A stretch of DNA of 8,760 bases from Nitrospirota bacterium (lineage in GTDB: Bacteria; Nitrospirota; Thermodesulfovibrionia; Thermodesulfovibrionales; JdFR-88), in contig JAKAEG010000122.1 in NCBI GenBank assembly GCA_021819985.1, positions 1 to 8,760 of the forward strand, read 5' to 3'. Positions 1 through 4,874 of the stretch are shown one piece after another. Position numbers and translations under genes: made by a program. The notes under the pieces were generated by a model. The model searched no databases, was not told where the DNA came from, and worked only from the letters and a program-made list of their open reading frames with translations. How positions within the stretch are numbered: the first letter of the stretch is position 1; each line of letters begins with the position of its first letter.

Positions 1-328
1 TATAGGCGTAGCCGGACTTGTCCTCCTTCTCCCATTTCTCAAGCGTGAGCCTGCTTGTCACCTCGCCTTCGTCGCCCTTGAACTTGTGCGTGAGGGTCTG
101 CTTTCCGCCCCTTTTCGCGAGTTCAGCGGTGAAAAGGCAGATGCTGTAGGCCTCAAGCGGCGTGAGGATGAATTTCATGCTCTGGCTCTGGGAGTCCCCG
201 TTTTCGAAGGTGAAAAACCTGAGGGCGATCCTGCCCTCTTTCCCGGTTGCGGACTCCTCCGTGCTTACCTTCGACGTCGCCCTGATCTCCATTCCCGCGT
301 TTTTCGCATACATTGTGTAGCCCTTCAT
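1..328 (-). CDS. Unidentified protein, C-terminus beyond window edge
   Basis: The frame starts at ATG 328, has no stop, and runs off the left edge, so 109 residues are visible. A strong SD (AAGGAGGT) lies just upstream on the minus strand at about 335-342, which fixes this start. The visible part begins MKGYTMYAKN and has no membrane segment or signal peptide. It alternates short beta-like stretches (RIALRFFTFENG, QSMKFILTPLEAY) with charged segments. The pattern suggests a small beta-rich cytoplasmic protein, but I recognise no family. It is the last visible gene of the minus-strand backbone and follows a leader carrying two identical hairpins. A nucleic-acid-binding accessory role in conjugation would be a guess only. 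Confidence 0.8.
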   Translation of the reverse strand, partial: MKGYTMYAKNAGMEIRATSKVSTEESATGKEGRIALRFFTFENGDSQSQSMKFILTPLEAYSICLFTAELAKRGGKQTLTHKFKGDEGEVTSRLTLEKWEKEDKSGYAY

Positions 329-367
329 GTTGAAACCTCCTTGAAATAAAAACGGCGGCCGGCAGCT

Positions 368-421
368 CCGTCAAAGACGGAAACTTTTTAGCCGTGCCGC
401 TTCCTTGGCCGTCAAAGACGG
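368..421. repeat. Two identical 13-bp palindromes, 41 bp apart
   Basis: CCGTCAAAGACGG occurs at 368-380 and again at 409-421. Each copy is a perfect 5-bp inverted repeat around a 3-nt centre. The 41-bp spacing is close to four helical turns, which suits operators on one DNA face. In minus-strand RNA they would be tandem hairpins in the leader of the gene starting at 328. A degenerate copy (CCGCTGAAGACGG, 10 of 13 matching) lies at 682-694. Confidence 0.6.
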
Positions 422-437
422 TTTTTTCTTTTTTTGT
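409..437 (+). terminator. Hairpin plus T-tract, terminator-like on plus strand
   Basis: The second 13-bp palindrome is followed on the plus strand by TTTTTTCTTTTTTTG and more T residues. This resembles an intrinsic terminator, although the stem is only 5 bp. No plus-strand gene ends into it, so it may only insulate the minus-strand genes, or the T-tract may be incidental. Confidence 0.3.
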
Positions 438-449
438 TTTTTAGATCAC

Positions 450-566
450 CTACACGAAATCCAGCACGTTGACCGGATTTGCGGGTGTCATTCTCTGAAC
501 GAGCTTCAGAAACTCATCCATGGAAAGTAAAAACGTCTTCCCGTTAATTCTCACCCTGACTGACAT
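450..566 (-). CDS. 38-residue peptide gene, function unknown
   Basis: This short frame encodes 38 residues starting MSVRVRINGKTF and ending PVNVLDFV. The start is well supported: GGAAGGAGGAGC lies directly before ATG 566 with normal spacing. The peptide has an alternating basic and hydrophobic start (a likely beta strand), then an amphipathic helix-like part (SMDEFLKLVQRM). There is no signal peptide or transmembrane segment. The start resembles the opening strands of small regulatory or DNA-binding peptides, but no family is assignable. The frame stays open upstream to 761 from a TTG codon, yet that extension runs through hairpin-rich DNA and has no SD. The gene lies 121 bp upstream of the gene at 1-328 on the same strand and may share its transcript. 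Confidence 0.6.
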   Translation of the reverse strand: MSVRVRINGKTFLLSMDEFLKLVQRMTPANPVNVLDFV

Positions 567-627
567 ATGCTCCTCCTTCCGAAACGATCTCCGGATAGAG
601 GGGTCCCGTAGTGGGAGCATAACCTCT

Positions 628-666
628 GCTGGAGAACCGTTTGATTGGTCTCCAGCAAGGCTGGAG
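628..666. promoter_or_regulatory. Three-arm alternative hairpin (attenuator-like)
   Basis: GCTGGAGA (628-635) pairs perfectly with TCTCCAGC (649-656). The same arm, as CTCCAGC (650-656), pairs perfectly with GCTGGAG (660-666) across a 3-nt loop. The middle arm can form only one stem at a time, which is the layout of an RNA switch or attenuator. It could act in the leader of the minus-strand 38-residue gene or of the plus-strand gene at 777. No known riboswitch consensus was recognised. Confidence 0.45.
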
Positions 667-736
667 GGTTTTGGACTTTTACCGCTGAAGACGGCTTTCT
701 GCTTGAAAAAACAATATGCTCCGTTTAACTCACAAA

Positions 737-776
737 TTGGGTAAAATACCCCCAAATCCAATCTTGGGGGTGAGGT
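737..776 (+). promoter_or_regulatory. SD-sequestering hairpin with competing stem
   Basis: ACCCCCAA (748-755) is perfectly complementary to TTGGGGGT (764-771) across an 8-nt loop, and the right arm holds the G-rich SD before ATG 777. Upstream, TTGGGT (737-742) can pair instead with ACCC (748-751) and, past a bulge, with the following CCAA, which would free the SD. This arrangement suggests control of translation of the downstream membrane protein. Confidence 0.5.
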
Positions 777-1247
777 ATGGAAAGCAAGCTTCTAAACATG
801 ATTTTGTATCCAAAAGAGACGGAGAGAATGGTTATGGGCTGGATTGAATACATATTCTATAAAGGGGGCGGAATTGTATGGATTTTTGCATTTGCTGTCC
901 TTTACTTGGCCCCGATCAATATGCATATTAAAGAATTTGGAGTAGCTTCAGTAATTTTATGGGGTCTTTTGGGGTTGTTATTGACTGTAGGGACTCTGTT
1001 TCAGCTTTGGTGGATACCATCCTTTGAACAAAAAATAAAAGATTTTCAGAGTCAACAGGAAACCTTACAGAGAGAACAAGAAAACGCTGTAGACGCCATT
1101 TGGTGGAACGTTCAGAATTTTCTTGGCTATGTTGATGCCTGTCATTTATGGGATGCAACCAAGAAAAAGGAGCTTGAAAAAGAAGTAGCAGAAAAAATTA
1201 AAAAAATCGATGAAAGTGTTAAAAATTATAAAAAATTGGGTAAATAG
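777..1247 (+). CDS. Small two-helix membrane protein with coiled-coil tail
   Basis: The protein has 156 residues and no recognised family. Two hydrophobic helices are visible at about residues 31-50 (GIVWIFAFAVLYLAP) and 56-80 (ASVILWGLLGLLLTVG). A hydrophilic C-terminal half follows, with heptad-like Gln/Glu/Lys-rich stretches at about 84-106 and 127-156, probably a cytoplasmic coiled coil. It is AT-rich compared with the flanking minus-strand genes and points the opposite way, so it looks like inserted cargo. The SD (GGGGGT at 766-771) lies inside a perfect hairpin. ATG 798 is a possible alternative start. Small inner-membrane proteins in conjugative elements sometimes mediate entry or superinfection exclusion, and some are toxins. 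Either role is speculative here. Confidence 0.75.
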   Translation: MESKLLNMILYPKETERMVMGWIEYIFYKGGGIVWIFAFAVLYLAPINMHIKEFGVASVILWGLLGLLLTVGTLFQLWWIPSFEQKIKDFQSQQETLQREQENAVDAIWWNVQNFLGYVDACHLWDATKKKELEKEVAEKIKKIDESVKNYKKLGK

Positions 1248-1500
1248 ATAACACCTAAACCGAGAAGAAACGGGAGCACGTTTTAATAAATCGGATAAAC
1301 ATAAAAACAATCAGTCAATACTCCCTAGCATGCCTGCCAGTCTGAAACCATGGGCTGGGAAATCCCGTATACCATGGAGTTTGCTCCCATTCTCAAAAGG
1401 AGTGTCCCTGTGACAACCGGCAGGATGCCGGAAAACCTGAGCGGTTTTATATCACTGGTGACTGGAATATATCTTTAAAGCCATCTTCGAAGGGTACCAT
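1248..1500. other. Non-coding region rich in perfect palindromes
   Basis: No convincing gene lies in this gap. The left part is AT-rich. The right part holds CCATGG at 1348-1353 and 1372-1377 enclosing GGG/CCC, the perfect hairpin CCGGCA-GGA-TGCCGG at 1417-1431, AAAACC-TGAGC-GGTTTT at 1432-1448, and TCACTGGTGA at 1450-1459. GGGAGCA (1272-1278) and TGCTCCC (1382-1388) are also complementary. The density suggests a structured RNA or the end of a mobile element, type unknown. In minus-strand transcription it lies directly after the gene ending at 1501. Confidence 0.45.
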
Positions 1501-1899
1501 TCAGAGGGCTTTCCTTTTTTTCTCCTCCTTGCCGAGATGACTGGCCTCAGCCGAATCCCCGGCTTTATCGCCTTTCTCCTGGCTGCCTGCCGAGGCGGAC
1601 CCCTCAAGTCCCCTTGGCGCCCTGTACGGGACCCCGGCCATGGCGCAAATCTTCGCCGCGGCATGATGGAGGCCCTCTATCGCCTTCTGGTACTCGACGA
1701 GAAGCGGGACGGCATCTTCGGGTTTGAACCTGATAAGGAGGTTGGCCCTGAGTATCCTGATCCCTCTGTCGGCGTTCCTCACGATATCGAGCACCCTGTG
1801 GGTATCGACCGTCCGGGTTATCACGACCCGCGTGTCCCTCTCCTGCGCGAGGGAGACCTTTCTTTTAAGGCGTTCGTCTGCGCTCAGTGTGTCCGGCAT
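1501..1899 (-). CDS. Charged soluble protein of the transfer operon, unknown
   Basis: The product has 132 residues from ATG 1899 (MPDTLSADERLKRKVSL). An AGGGAGGT SD at 1911-1918 supports this start, 11 nt away and inside the last codons of the upstream membrane-protein gene. That arrangement indicates translational coupling. The core (about residues 1-95) is mixed alpha/beta with the segment LLIRFKPEDAVPLLVEYQKA. It ends in a low-complexity charged tail (GSQEKGDKAGDSAEA then KEEKKRK). There are no membrane segments, and I do not recognise the family. Its place as third gene in a tight minus-strand run with two membrane proteins suggests a cytoplasmic partner of a membrane assembly. This is inference from context. 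Confidence 0.75.
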   Translation of the reverse strand: MPDTLSADERLKRKVSLAQERDTRVVITRTVDTHRVLDIVRNADRGIRILRANLLIRFKPEDAVPLLVEYQKAIEGLHHAAAKICAMAGVPYRAPRGLEGSASAGSQEKGDKAGDSAEASHLGKEEKKRKAL

Positions 1900-1906
1900 A
1901 TTTTTG

Positions 1907-2602
1907 TTAAACCTCCCTTTTTCTGTTTTTAAACGCTGTGGCCGCAATGGCCAGCGTCGGTATCGCGATAAAGAGCAGCGTCGAAAGGACGATGAACCAG
2001 GACGATATCAATAGCACCGGCCTGAACGCGAGCGCCTTTTCGTATAAGAACTCCAACTGCCCCTGGCTGAGCAACTTTCGAAGCAGGAGCACCAAATTGG
2101 CGATCCTCTGGGCCGTGAAGTAGAGATAGAGGAAATTGAACACGATGACGGCAATGAGCGCCTTAGCCATGGCCCCCAGGGCCGCCCCGCCAAGCAGGTT
2201 CCTGATCATAGACCTGGAGATATTGCCCACATAGCAGCTTTTGAGCGTGGCCAGGAAAAAGCCGTACCCCAGGGTGAAACCCAGGGCCAGCACAAGAGCG
2301 TAGACCTGGTCGAAGAGGGTGGGCGTCTTGTCCCCGAAAATGGGGATTATCCTCTCCACCACGCCGATGGCAAACGGGGTCAGCATGGCTACGATCAGCC
2401 CGCTTAAAAAGGAACTTTTCATGCCCACGACCATCATGTCCAGCCTGTCCTTGACCGAAAAGAACATGGGGTTGATGCCCTCCACAGTCTCCGCCTCCAT
2501 GGCGGACATGTTCTGGATCTCCTTTATGGCGTCCAGGAGGCTCTTGGGCTTCTCAAGGAAGCCCTGGTTTACGATGACCTGGTCGCCGCCTTTGCCGGCC
2601 AA
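1907..2602 (-). CDS. Four-helix membrane protein, possible transfer component
   Basis: The product has 231 residues with a hydrophilic N-terminus (about 1-60). Four hydrophobic helices follow at roughly 62-82, 97-120, 135-165 and 193-223, and a short basic tail (KNRKREV) suggests a cytoplasmic C-terminus. The start is TTG at 2602: TAAGGAGGT at 2611-2619 lies 8 nt upstream, and the next ATG is about 31 codons in and lacks such a site. The SD overlaps the TAA stop of the gene ending at 2617, so the two are translationally coupled. Position and topology fit an inner-membrane component of a type IV secretion or mating apparatus, but no signature motif of TraG-N, TrbL or VirB6 is visible. Treat it as unidentified. 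Confidence 0.8.
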   Translation of the reverse strand: MAGKGGDQVIVNQGFLEKPKSLLDAIKEIQNMSAMEAETVEGINPMFFSVKDRLDMMVVGMKSSFLSGLIVAMLTPFAIGVVERIIPIFGDKTPTLFDQVYALVLALGFTLGYGFFLATLKSCYVGNISRSMIRNLLGGAALGAMAKALIAVIVFNFLYLYFTAQRIANLVLLLRKLLSQGQLEFLYEKALAFRPVLLISSWFIVLSTLLFIAIPTLAIAATAFKNRKREV

Positions 2603-2616
2603 GGTTTATTACCTCC

Positions 2617-2859
2617 TTACCTGAAGATCGCCCGGAGACCGCCGATATAGGCCGTGGCAATCGCCAGAAGGAAAAAAACTATAAAAATCTGCACGTTCTG
2701 CCTTCTTGCCATGAAGTAGAACGAGAGCGCCAGGAAGCAGACCGATATCAGCCTCGCCCAGAAGCCGGAGAGGATCGTCTCAAACAGCCTGCCCCAGAAG
2801 GAGACGTACTCCTGCTGGGTGAAATACCGAAGCGGGTCCATATATTTGAAGAAGTCCAT
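2617..2859 (-). CDS. Small two-helix membrane protein (pilin- or VirB3-like topology)
   Basis: From ATG 2859 the product has 80 residues (MDFFKYMDPLRYFTQQEY). Two hydrophobic helices follow (ARLISVCFLALSFYFMA, then VQIFIVFFLLAIATAYIGG), separated by a short basic loop (RRQN). This topology resembles VirB2-type pilins or VirB3-like small inner-membrane proteins, but there is no typical long signal peptide and no diagnostic motif. The start is uncertain: TTG 2883, ATG 2859 and ATG 2841 are all possible and none has a clear SD. It leads the three-gene minus-strand run 2859-1501. The region directly upstream is dyad-rich and borders the toxin-antitoxin cargo. Confidence 0.7.
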   Translation of the reverse strand: MDFFKYMDPLRYFTQQEYVSFWGRLFETILSGFWARLISVCFLALSFYFMARRQNVQIFIVFFLLAIATAYIGGLRAIFR

Positions 2860-2883
2860 ACAGATATATAGCAGGGGGGGCAA

Positions 2884-3020
2884 CCGTTTAAATGATGCAA
2901 AGTGGATAAAAATGTCATCATTTATCCATACATAGGCACAATATTATCCGAAAGCAAAGAAAGGATATGGCATCAATCTTTCGGAAAATGTAAGCGATAG
3001 CATGAGCCGGTATAAAGAAA
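2884..3020. promoter_or_regulatory. Divergent control region with three inverted repeats
   Basis: Perfect 8-bp inverted repeats are seen at 2890-2897/2916-2923 (AAATGATG/CATCATTT) and at 2903-2910/2921-2928 (TGGATAAA/TTTATCCA). They overlap, so they could be alternative operators. A third perfect repeat, CCGAAAG/CTTTCGG, lies at 2948-2954/2978-2984. The region separates the minus-strand membrane operon from the plus-strand toxin-antitoxin pair. Antitoxin autoregulation is the simplest explanation. Confidence 0.45.
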
Positions 3021-3021
3021 A

Positions 3022-3051
3022 TTGACAAATTTGTGGTTTATAAACTACAAT
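3022..3051 (+). promoter_or_regulatory. Sigma70-type promoter for toxin-antitoxin operon
   Basis: TTGACA at 3022-3027 and TACAAT at 3046-3051 are separated by 18 bp, a near-consensus promoter. Transcription would start at about 3057-3059, at or beside ATG 3057. Confidence 0.65.
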
Positions 3052-3056
3052 TTGAA

Positions 3057-3398
3057 ATGAATTCTTCTCCTTATACGCTTGAAGATTATATTACCGCTCA
3101 GGGGAAGAAGCCATTTAAAGAATGGCTGGAAGGGCTTAAAGATGTGTCAGGCAGGGCGCGTATCCGTGTCAGGCTTGCCAAAGTGCGGTTGGGGAATTTA
3201 GGAGATCACGCTTCGGTTGGTGGCGGTGTTGAGGAACTGAGATTTCGGTTCAGCCCGGGCTATCGTGTCTATTACGCACATGAAGCGGACCATGTAATTC
3301 TGCTTCTTTATGGTGGAGCCAAGGCGAGCCAAAAAAAGGACATTGCCATGGCAAAAGAATTTTGGAATGATTACAAGAGGAGGAAGAAAGATGCCTAA
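3057..3398 (+). CDS. higB: HigB/Gp49-type RelE-superfamily toxin
   Basis: The product has 113 residues and belongs to the addiction-module killer group (phage Gp49-like, RelE/ParE superfamily), whose members usually act as mRNA interferases. Family hallmarks are KKPFKEWLEGLKD near the N-terminus, then RARIRVRLAKVRLGNLGD, the GGGVEELRFRFSPGYRVYY core and LLLYGGAKASQKKDIAMAK. Length is normal. The frame also opens at GTG 3033, but that codon lies between the -35 and -10 boxes of the adjacent promoter, so ATG 3057 is preferred. The antitoxin gene overlaps the end by 8 bp (ATGCCTAA). Toxin-first order is typical of HigBA modules. The pair probably stabilises the element or contributes to phage defence. 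Confidence 0.88.
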   Translation: MNSSPYTLEDYITAQGKKPFKEWLEGLKDVSGRARIRVRLAKVRLGNLGDHASVGGGVEELRFRFSPGYRVYYAHEADHVILLLYGGAKASQKKDIAMAKEFWNDYKRRKKDA

Positions 3399-3705
3399 AA
3401 AAATATCCTCGTACCAGGAAGACCTTATAGAGGCTTTGAAAGACCCTGGCGAAGCTGCGGCCTATCTTAACGCGGCCATTGAAGACGGAGACCGCGCGGT
3501 GTTTCTCCTGGCGCTTAAAGATGTCGCAGCCGCTCATGGCGGAATAGCCGCCATTGCCAAAAAAGCGAAACTGAACCGGGAGAGCCTTTACCGGATGCTT
3601 TCCGGGAAAGGGAATCCGGAGATTAAAAGTCTCTATTCTTTGCTCCATGCCATGGGCCTCAGACTGGCTATTGGGGCCGAACAAGGTTCGAGTAAGGCCG
3701 CGTGA
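3391..3705 (+). CDS. higA: HigA-type antitoxin with HTH
   Basis: The product has 104 residues starting MPKKISSYQEDLIEALKDP. It matches the probable addiction-module antidote family that partners Gp49-like toxins. An N-terminal segment (EALKDPGEAAAYLNAAIEDGD) precedes an XRE-like helix-turn-helix at about 51-95 (GGIAAIAKKAKLNRESLYRML, then NPEIKSLYSLLHAMGLRLAI). The SD AGAGGAGGAAG lies just before ATG 3391 and inside the toxin gene. The 8-bp overlap couples the two genes. It should neutralise the toxin and repress the promoter at 3022-3051, with the dyads at 2890-2984 as candidate sites. The longer in-frame start at 3310 lies wholly inside the toxin gene and is unlikely. Confidence 0.88.
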   Translation: MPKKISSYQEDLIEALKDPGEAAAYLNAAIEDGDRAVFLLALKDVAAAHGGIAAIAKKAKLNRESLYRMLSGKGNPEIKSLYSLLHAMGLRLAIGAEQGSSKAA

Positions 3706-3780
3706 TTTTTGTGCGAAGTGGGAGGCATAAAAAAAGGCTGAAGGCAAGATCATGTTCTCTTAAAGGAGGATATCCAGGTT

Positions 3781-3951
3781 ATGTGCAGAGCGCCTGTAAG
3801 GGCATTGGACAAGGCACGCATTAGCAAGAAACTTCTTCGCTACGCCAAAAAACAGGGACGTACTGATATCAGCTTAAAGGATATACGGAAAAGTCTTTCA
3901 GGCATCGGCGTTTCTCTTTCCAAGCGGGTTATAGCGGGCAGGGGAAAGTAA
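3781..3951 (+). CDS. 56-residue basic protein, unknown
   Basis: This short frame (MCRAPVRALDKARISKKLLR) has 56 residues and is strongly basic. AAGGAGGA at 3763-3770 lies 10 nt before ATG 3781, a good translation signal. The C-terminal half (DISLKDIRKSLSGIGVSLSKRV) looks like a short helical region. It vaguely recalls the C-termini of small prophage or antitoxin-like proteins, but no family can be assigned. It follows the antitoxin gene by 75 bp on the same strand and may be co-transcribed. It ends 5 bp before the convergent stop of the XRE gene. A remnant or partner of the toxin-antitoxin cassette is possible. Confidence 0.6.
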   Translation: MCRAPVRALDKARISKKLLRYAKKQGRTDISLKDIRKSLSGIGVSLSKRVIAGRGK

Positions 3952-3956
3952 TAAAA

Positions 3957-4286
3957 CTATTTTTTCCTTTCAAATATTTTTATTGCAAGCTCGTGAATGA
4001 ACTTGACATCCTCGGGAGGGCGGGTTTTGAGGTAAGCCAGGAGATCTTCAAGAGCCTTGGTGGACTTTTGGGATAGCTTTTCTTTTGATGGAATAAGGTC
4101 TTTCAGTGGAATTTTAAGACCGGCTGCAATTTTGTCCAGAGTCTCAATGGTCGGGATAGTAGTGCATCTTTCAATTTTTCCAATGCTATCCACGCTTAAG
4201 TTAACAACTTCTGCGAATTGGCCTTGGGACAGCCCCATCGACTTTCGAATCTCTCGTATCTTTTTACATATGTCCTTACCAATCAT
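3957..4286 (-). CDS. XRE-family transcriptional regulator
   Basis: The product has 109 residues from ATG 4286 (MIGKDICKKIREIRKSMG). A complete XRE/Cro-CI helix-turn-helix occupies about residues 7-64: GLSQGQFAEVVNLSVDSIGKIE, then TIPTIETLDKIAAGLKIPLKDLI. A C-terminal tail of about 45 residues (ALEDLLAYLKTRPPEDVKFIHEL) probably dimerises. The TTG-initiated extension to 4337 lacks an SD. At 4286 a weak GAGGG lies about 10 nt upstream. The gene diverges from the receiver gene across a 176-bp gap holding the inverted repeat AGATTT/AAATCT (4309-4326), a candidate autoregulatory site. It likely represses one or both divergent promoters, as in control regions of prophages and integrative elements. 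Confidence 0.85.
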   Translation of the reverse strand: MIGKDICKKIREIRKSMGLSQGQFAEVVNLSVDSIGKIERCTTIPTIETLDKIAAGLKIPLKDLIPSKEKLSQKSTKALEDLLAYLKTRPPEDVKFIHELAIKIFERKK

Positions 4287-4308
4287 TGGCGATAGCCCTC
4301 TTTCCTTG

Positions 4309-4326
4309 AGATTTAAAGAAAAATCT
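4309..4326. promoter_or_regulatory. Inverted repeat upstream of XRE gene
   Basis: AGATTT and AAATCT form a perfect 6-bp inverted repeat around 6 nt, 23 bp upstream of the XRE start. It is a plausible operator but lies in AT-rich DNA, where such repeats arise by chance. Confidence 0.3.
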
Positions 4327-4401
4327 AAAAAATCCAAGGAGTTTAAAATTGTAAATAAATTCAGAGAAGCAATGACAGGGATAATAAGGCGGAAATAAAT
4401 A

Positions 4402-4430
4402 TTGACTACAATACGTTTTTTGATAATAAT
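4402..4430 (+). promoter_or_regulatory. Sigma70-like promoter of receiver/XRE operon
   Basis: TTGACT at 4402-4407 and AATAAT at 4425-4430 are 17 bp apart, a good match to sigma70 spacing. An alternative -10, GATAAT at 4422-4427, is less well spaced. It would drive the receiver gene starting at 4463 and the genes behind it. Confidence 0.5.
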
Positions 4431-4462
4431 GAATAGCCTTGTATAGTGAGAACGAGGAAAAT

Positions 4463-4867
4463 ATGAGCATGGGCCGGAAGCATATTTTGCTGGTGGATGA
4501 TAAAAGGGATGTCCTGCAACCTCTGGCGGAAGGGCTGAGGGTTTCGGGAGAATTCGAAGTATTCACGGCCGAAAACGGCAAGAGGGCACTGGAGATATTC
4601 AGGGCTGGCCACAAAATAGATTTTCTTGTTACCGATATAGAAATGCCAGTGATGGACGGATTCAAGCTTCTGGCTCATGTGAAAAAGGATTACCCGACTA
4701 TCCCGGCCATAGTGCTAACCGGCCACATAACTCATAAAATCAGAGAGCAACTCAAAGCAATTGGAGACTTTGTCTGTATTCAGAAACCTGTCAGTTTCTG
4801 GGAACTTCGGCGGCGGATAATAGATGAATTTCGCTTTCATTCCGCCCCGGAAGAAAAACCAGAATAG
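4463..4867 (+). CDS. Stand-alone response-regulator receiver (CheY-like)
   Basis: The product has 134 residues that are essentially one receiver domain with no output domain. All functional residues are present: acidic pair D12-D13, phosphoacceptor D58 in LVTDIEMPVMDGF, T86 in VLTGH and K108 in IQKP. It should therefore accept phosphate from a histidine kinase. No kinase is visible in the window, so the signal must come from elsewhere. ATG 4463 is preserved by GAGG 5 nt upstream. ATG 4469 is close behind, and TTG 4439 is less likely. The stop lies 7 bp before the XRE gene at 4875, so the two are probably co-transcribed and may interact. A single-domain receiver in a mobile element is uncommon cargo. 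Confidence 0.88.
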   Translation: MSMGRKHILLVDDKRDVLQPLAEGLRVSGEFEVFTAENGKRALEIFRAGHKIDFLVTDIEMPVMDGFKLLAHVKKDYPTIPAIVLTGHITHKIREQLKAIGDFVCIQKPVSFWELRRRIIDEFRFHSAPEEKPE

Positions 4868-4874
4868 CCCAGAC

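Larger units (their letters stand above)
567..776. other. Structured intergenic region with alternative hairpins
   Basis: This divergent gap lies between the 38-residue gene (minus) and the membrane-protein gene (plus). It contains a three-arm hairpin set at 628-666, a degenerate copy of the 13-bp palindrome at 682-694, and an SD-covering hairpin at 748-771. TAAAAT at 742-747 resembles a -10 box, but no -35 at the right spacing was found. I see no credible coding frame. Confidence 0.5.

Noticed and set aside
368..421. Tandem hairpins as a guanidine-II (mini-ykkC) riboswitch
   Set aside because: The loops are 3-nt TTT/AAA centres and lack the conserved ACGR loop sequence.
703..747. TTGAAA (703) with TAAAAT (742) as a promoter for the gene at 777
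   Set aside because: The spacing of 33 bp is far outside the usable range.
567..761. Extension of the 38-residue gene to a 103-residue frame from TTG 761
   Set aside because: No SD at 761, and the extension runs through hairpin-rich DNA; ATG 566 has a strong SD.
1330..1478. Short plus-strand frames (27 and 34 residues) at 1330 and 1374
   Set aside because: No SD, overlapping frames, and the sequence is dominated by palindromes.
1537..2014. Plus-strand open frames across the minus-strand operon
   Set aside because: Antisense shadows of GC-rich coding sequence without SD or family signal.
3033..3056. GTG 3033 as the toxin start
   Set aside because: It lies between the -35 and -10 boxes of the adjacent promoter and adds residues not typical of the family.
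4287..4337. N-terminal extension of the XRE regulator from TTG 4337
   Set aside because: No SD at the TTG, and the XRE domain begins normally just after ATG 4286.
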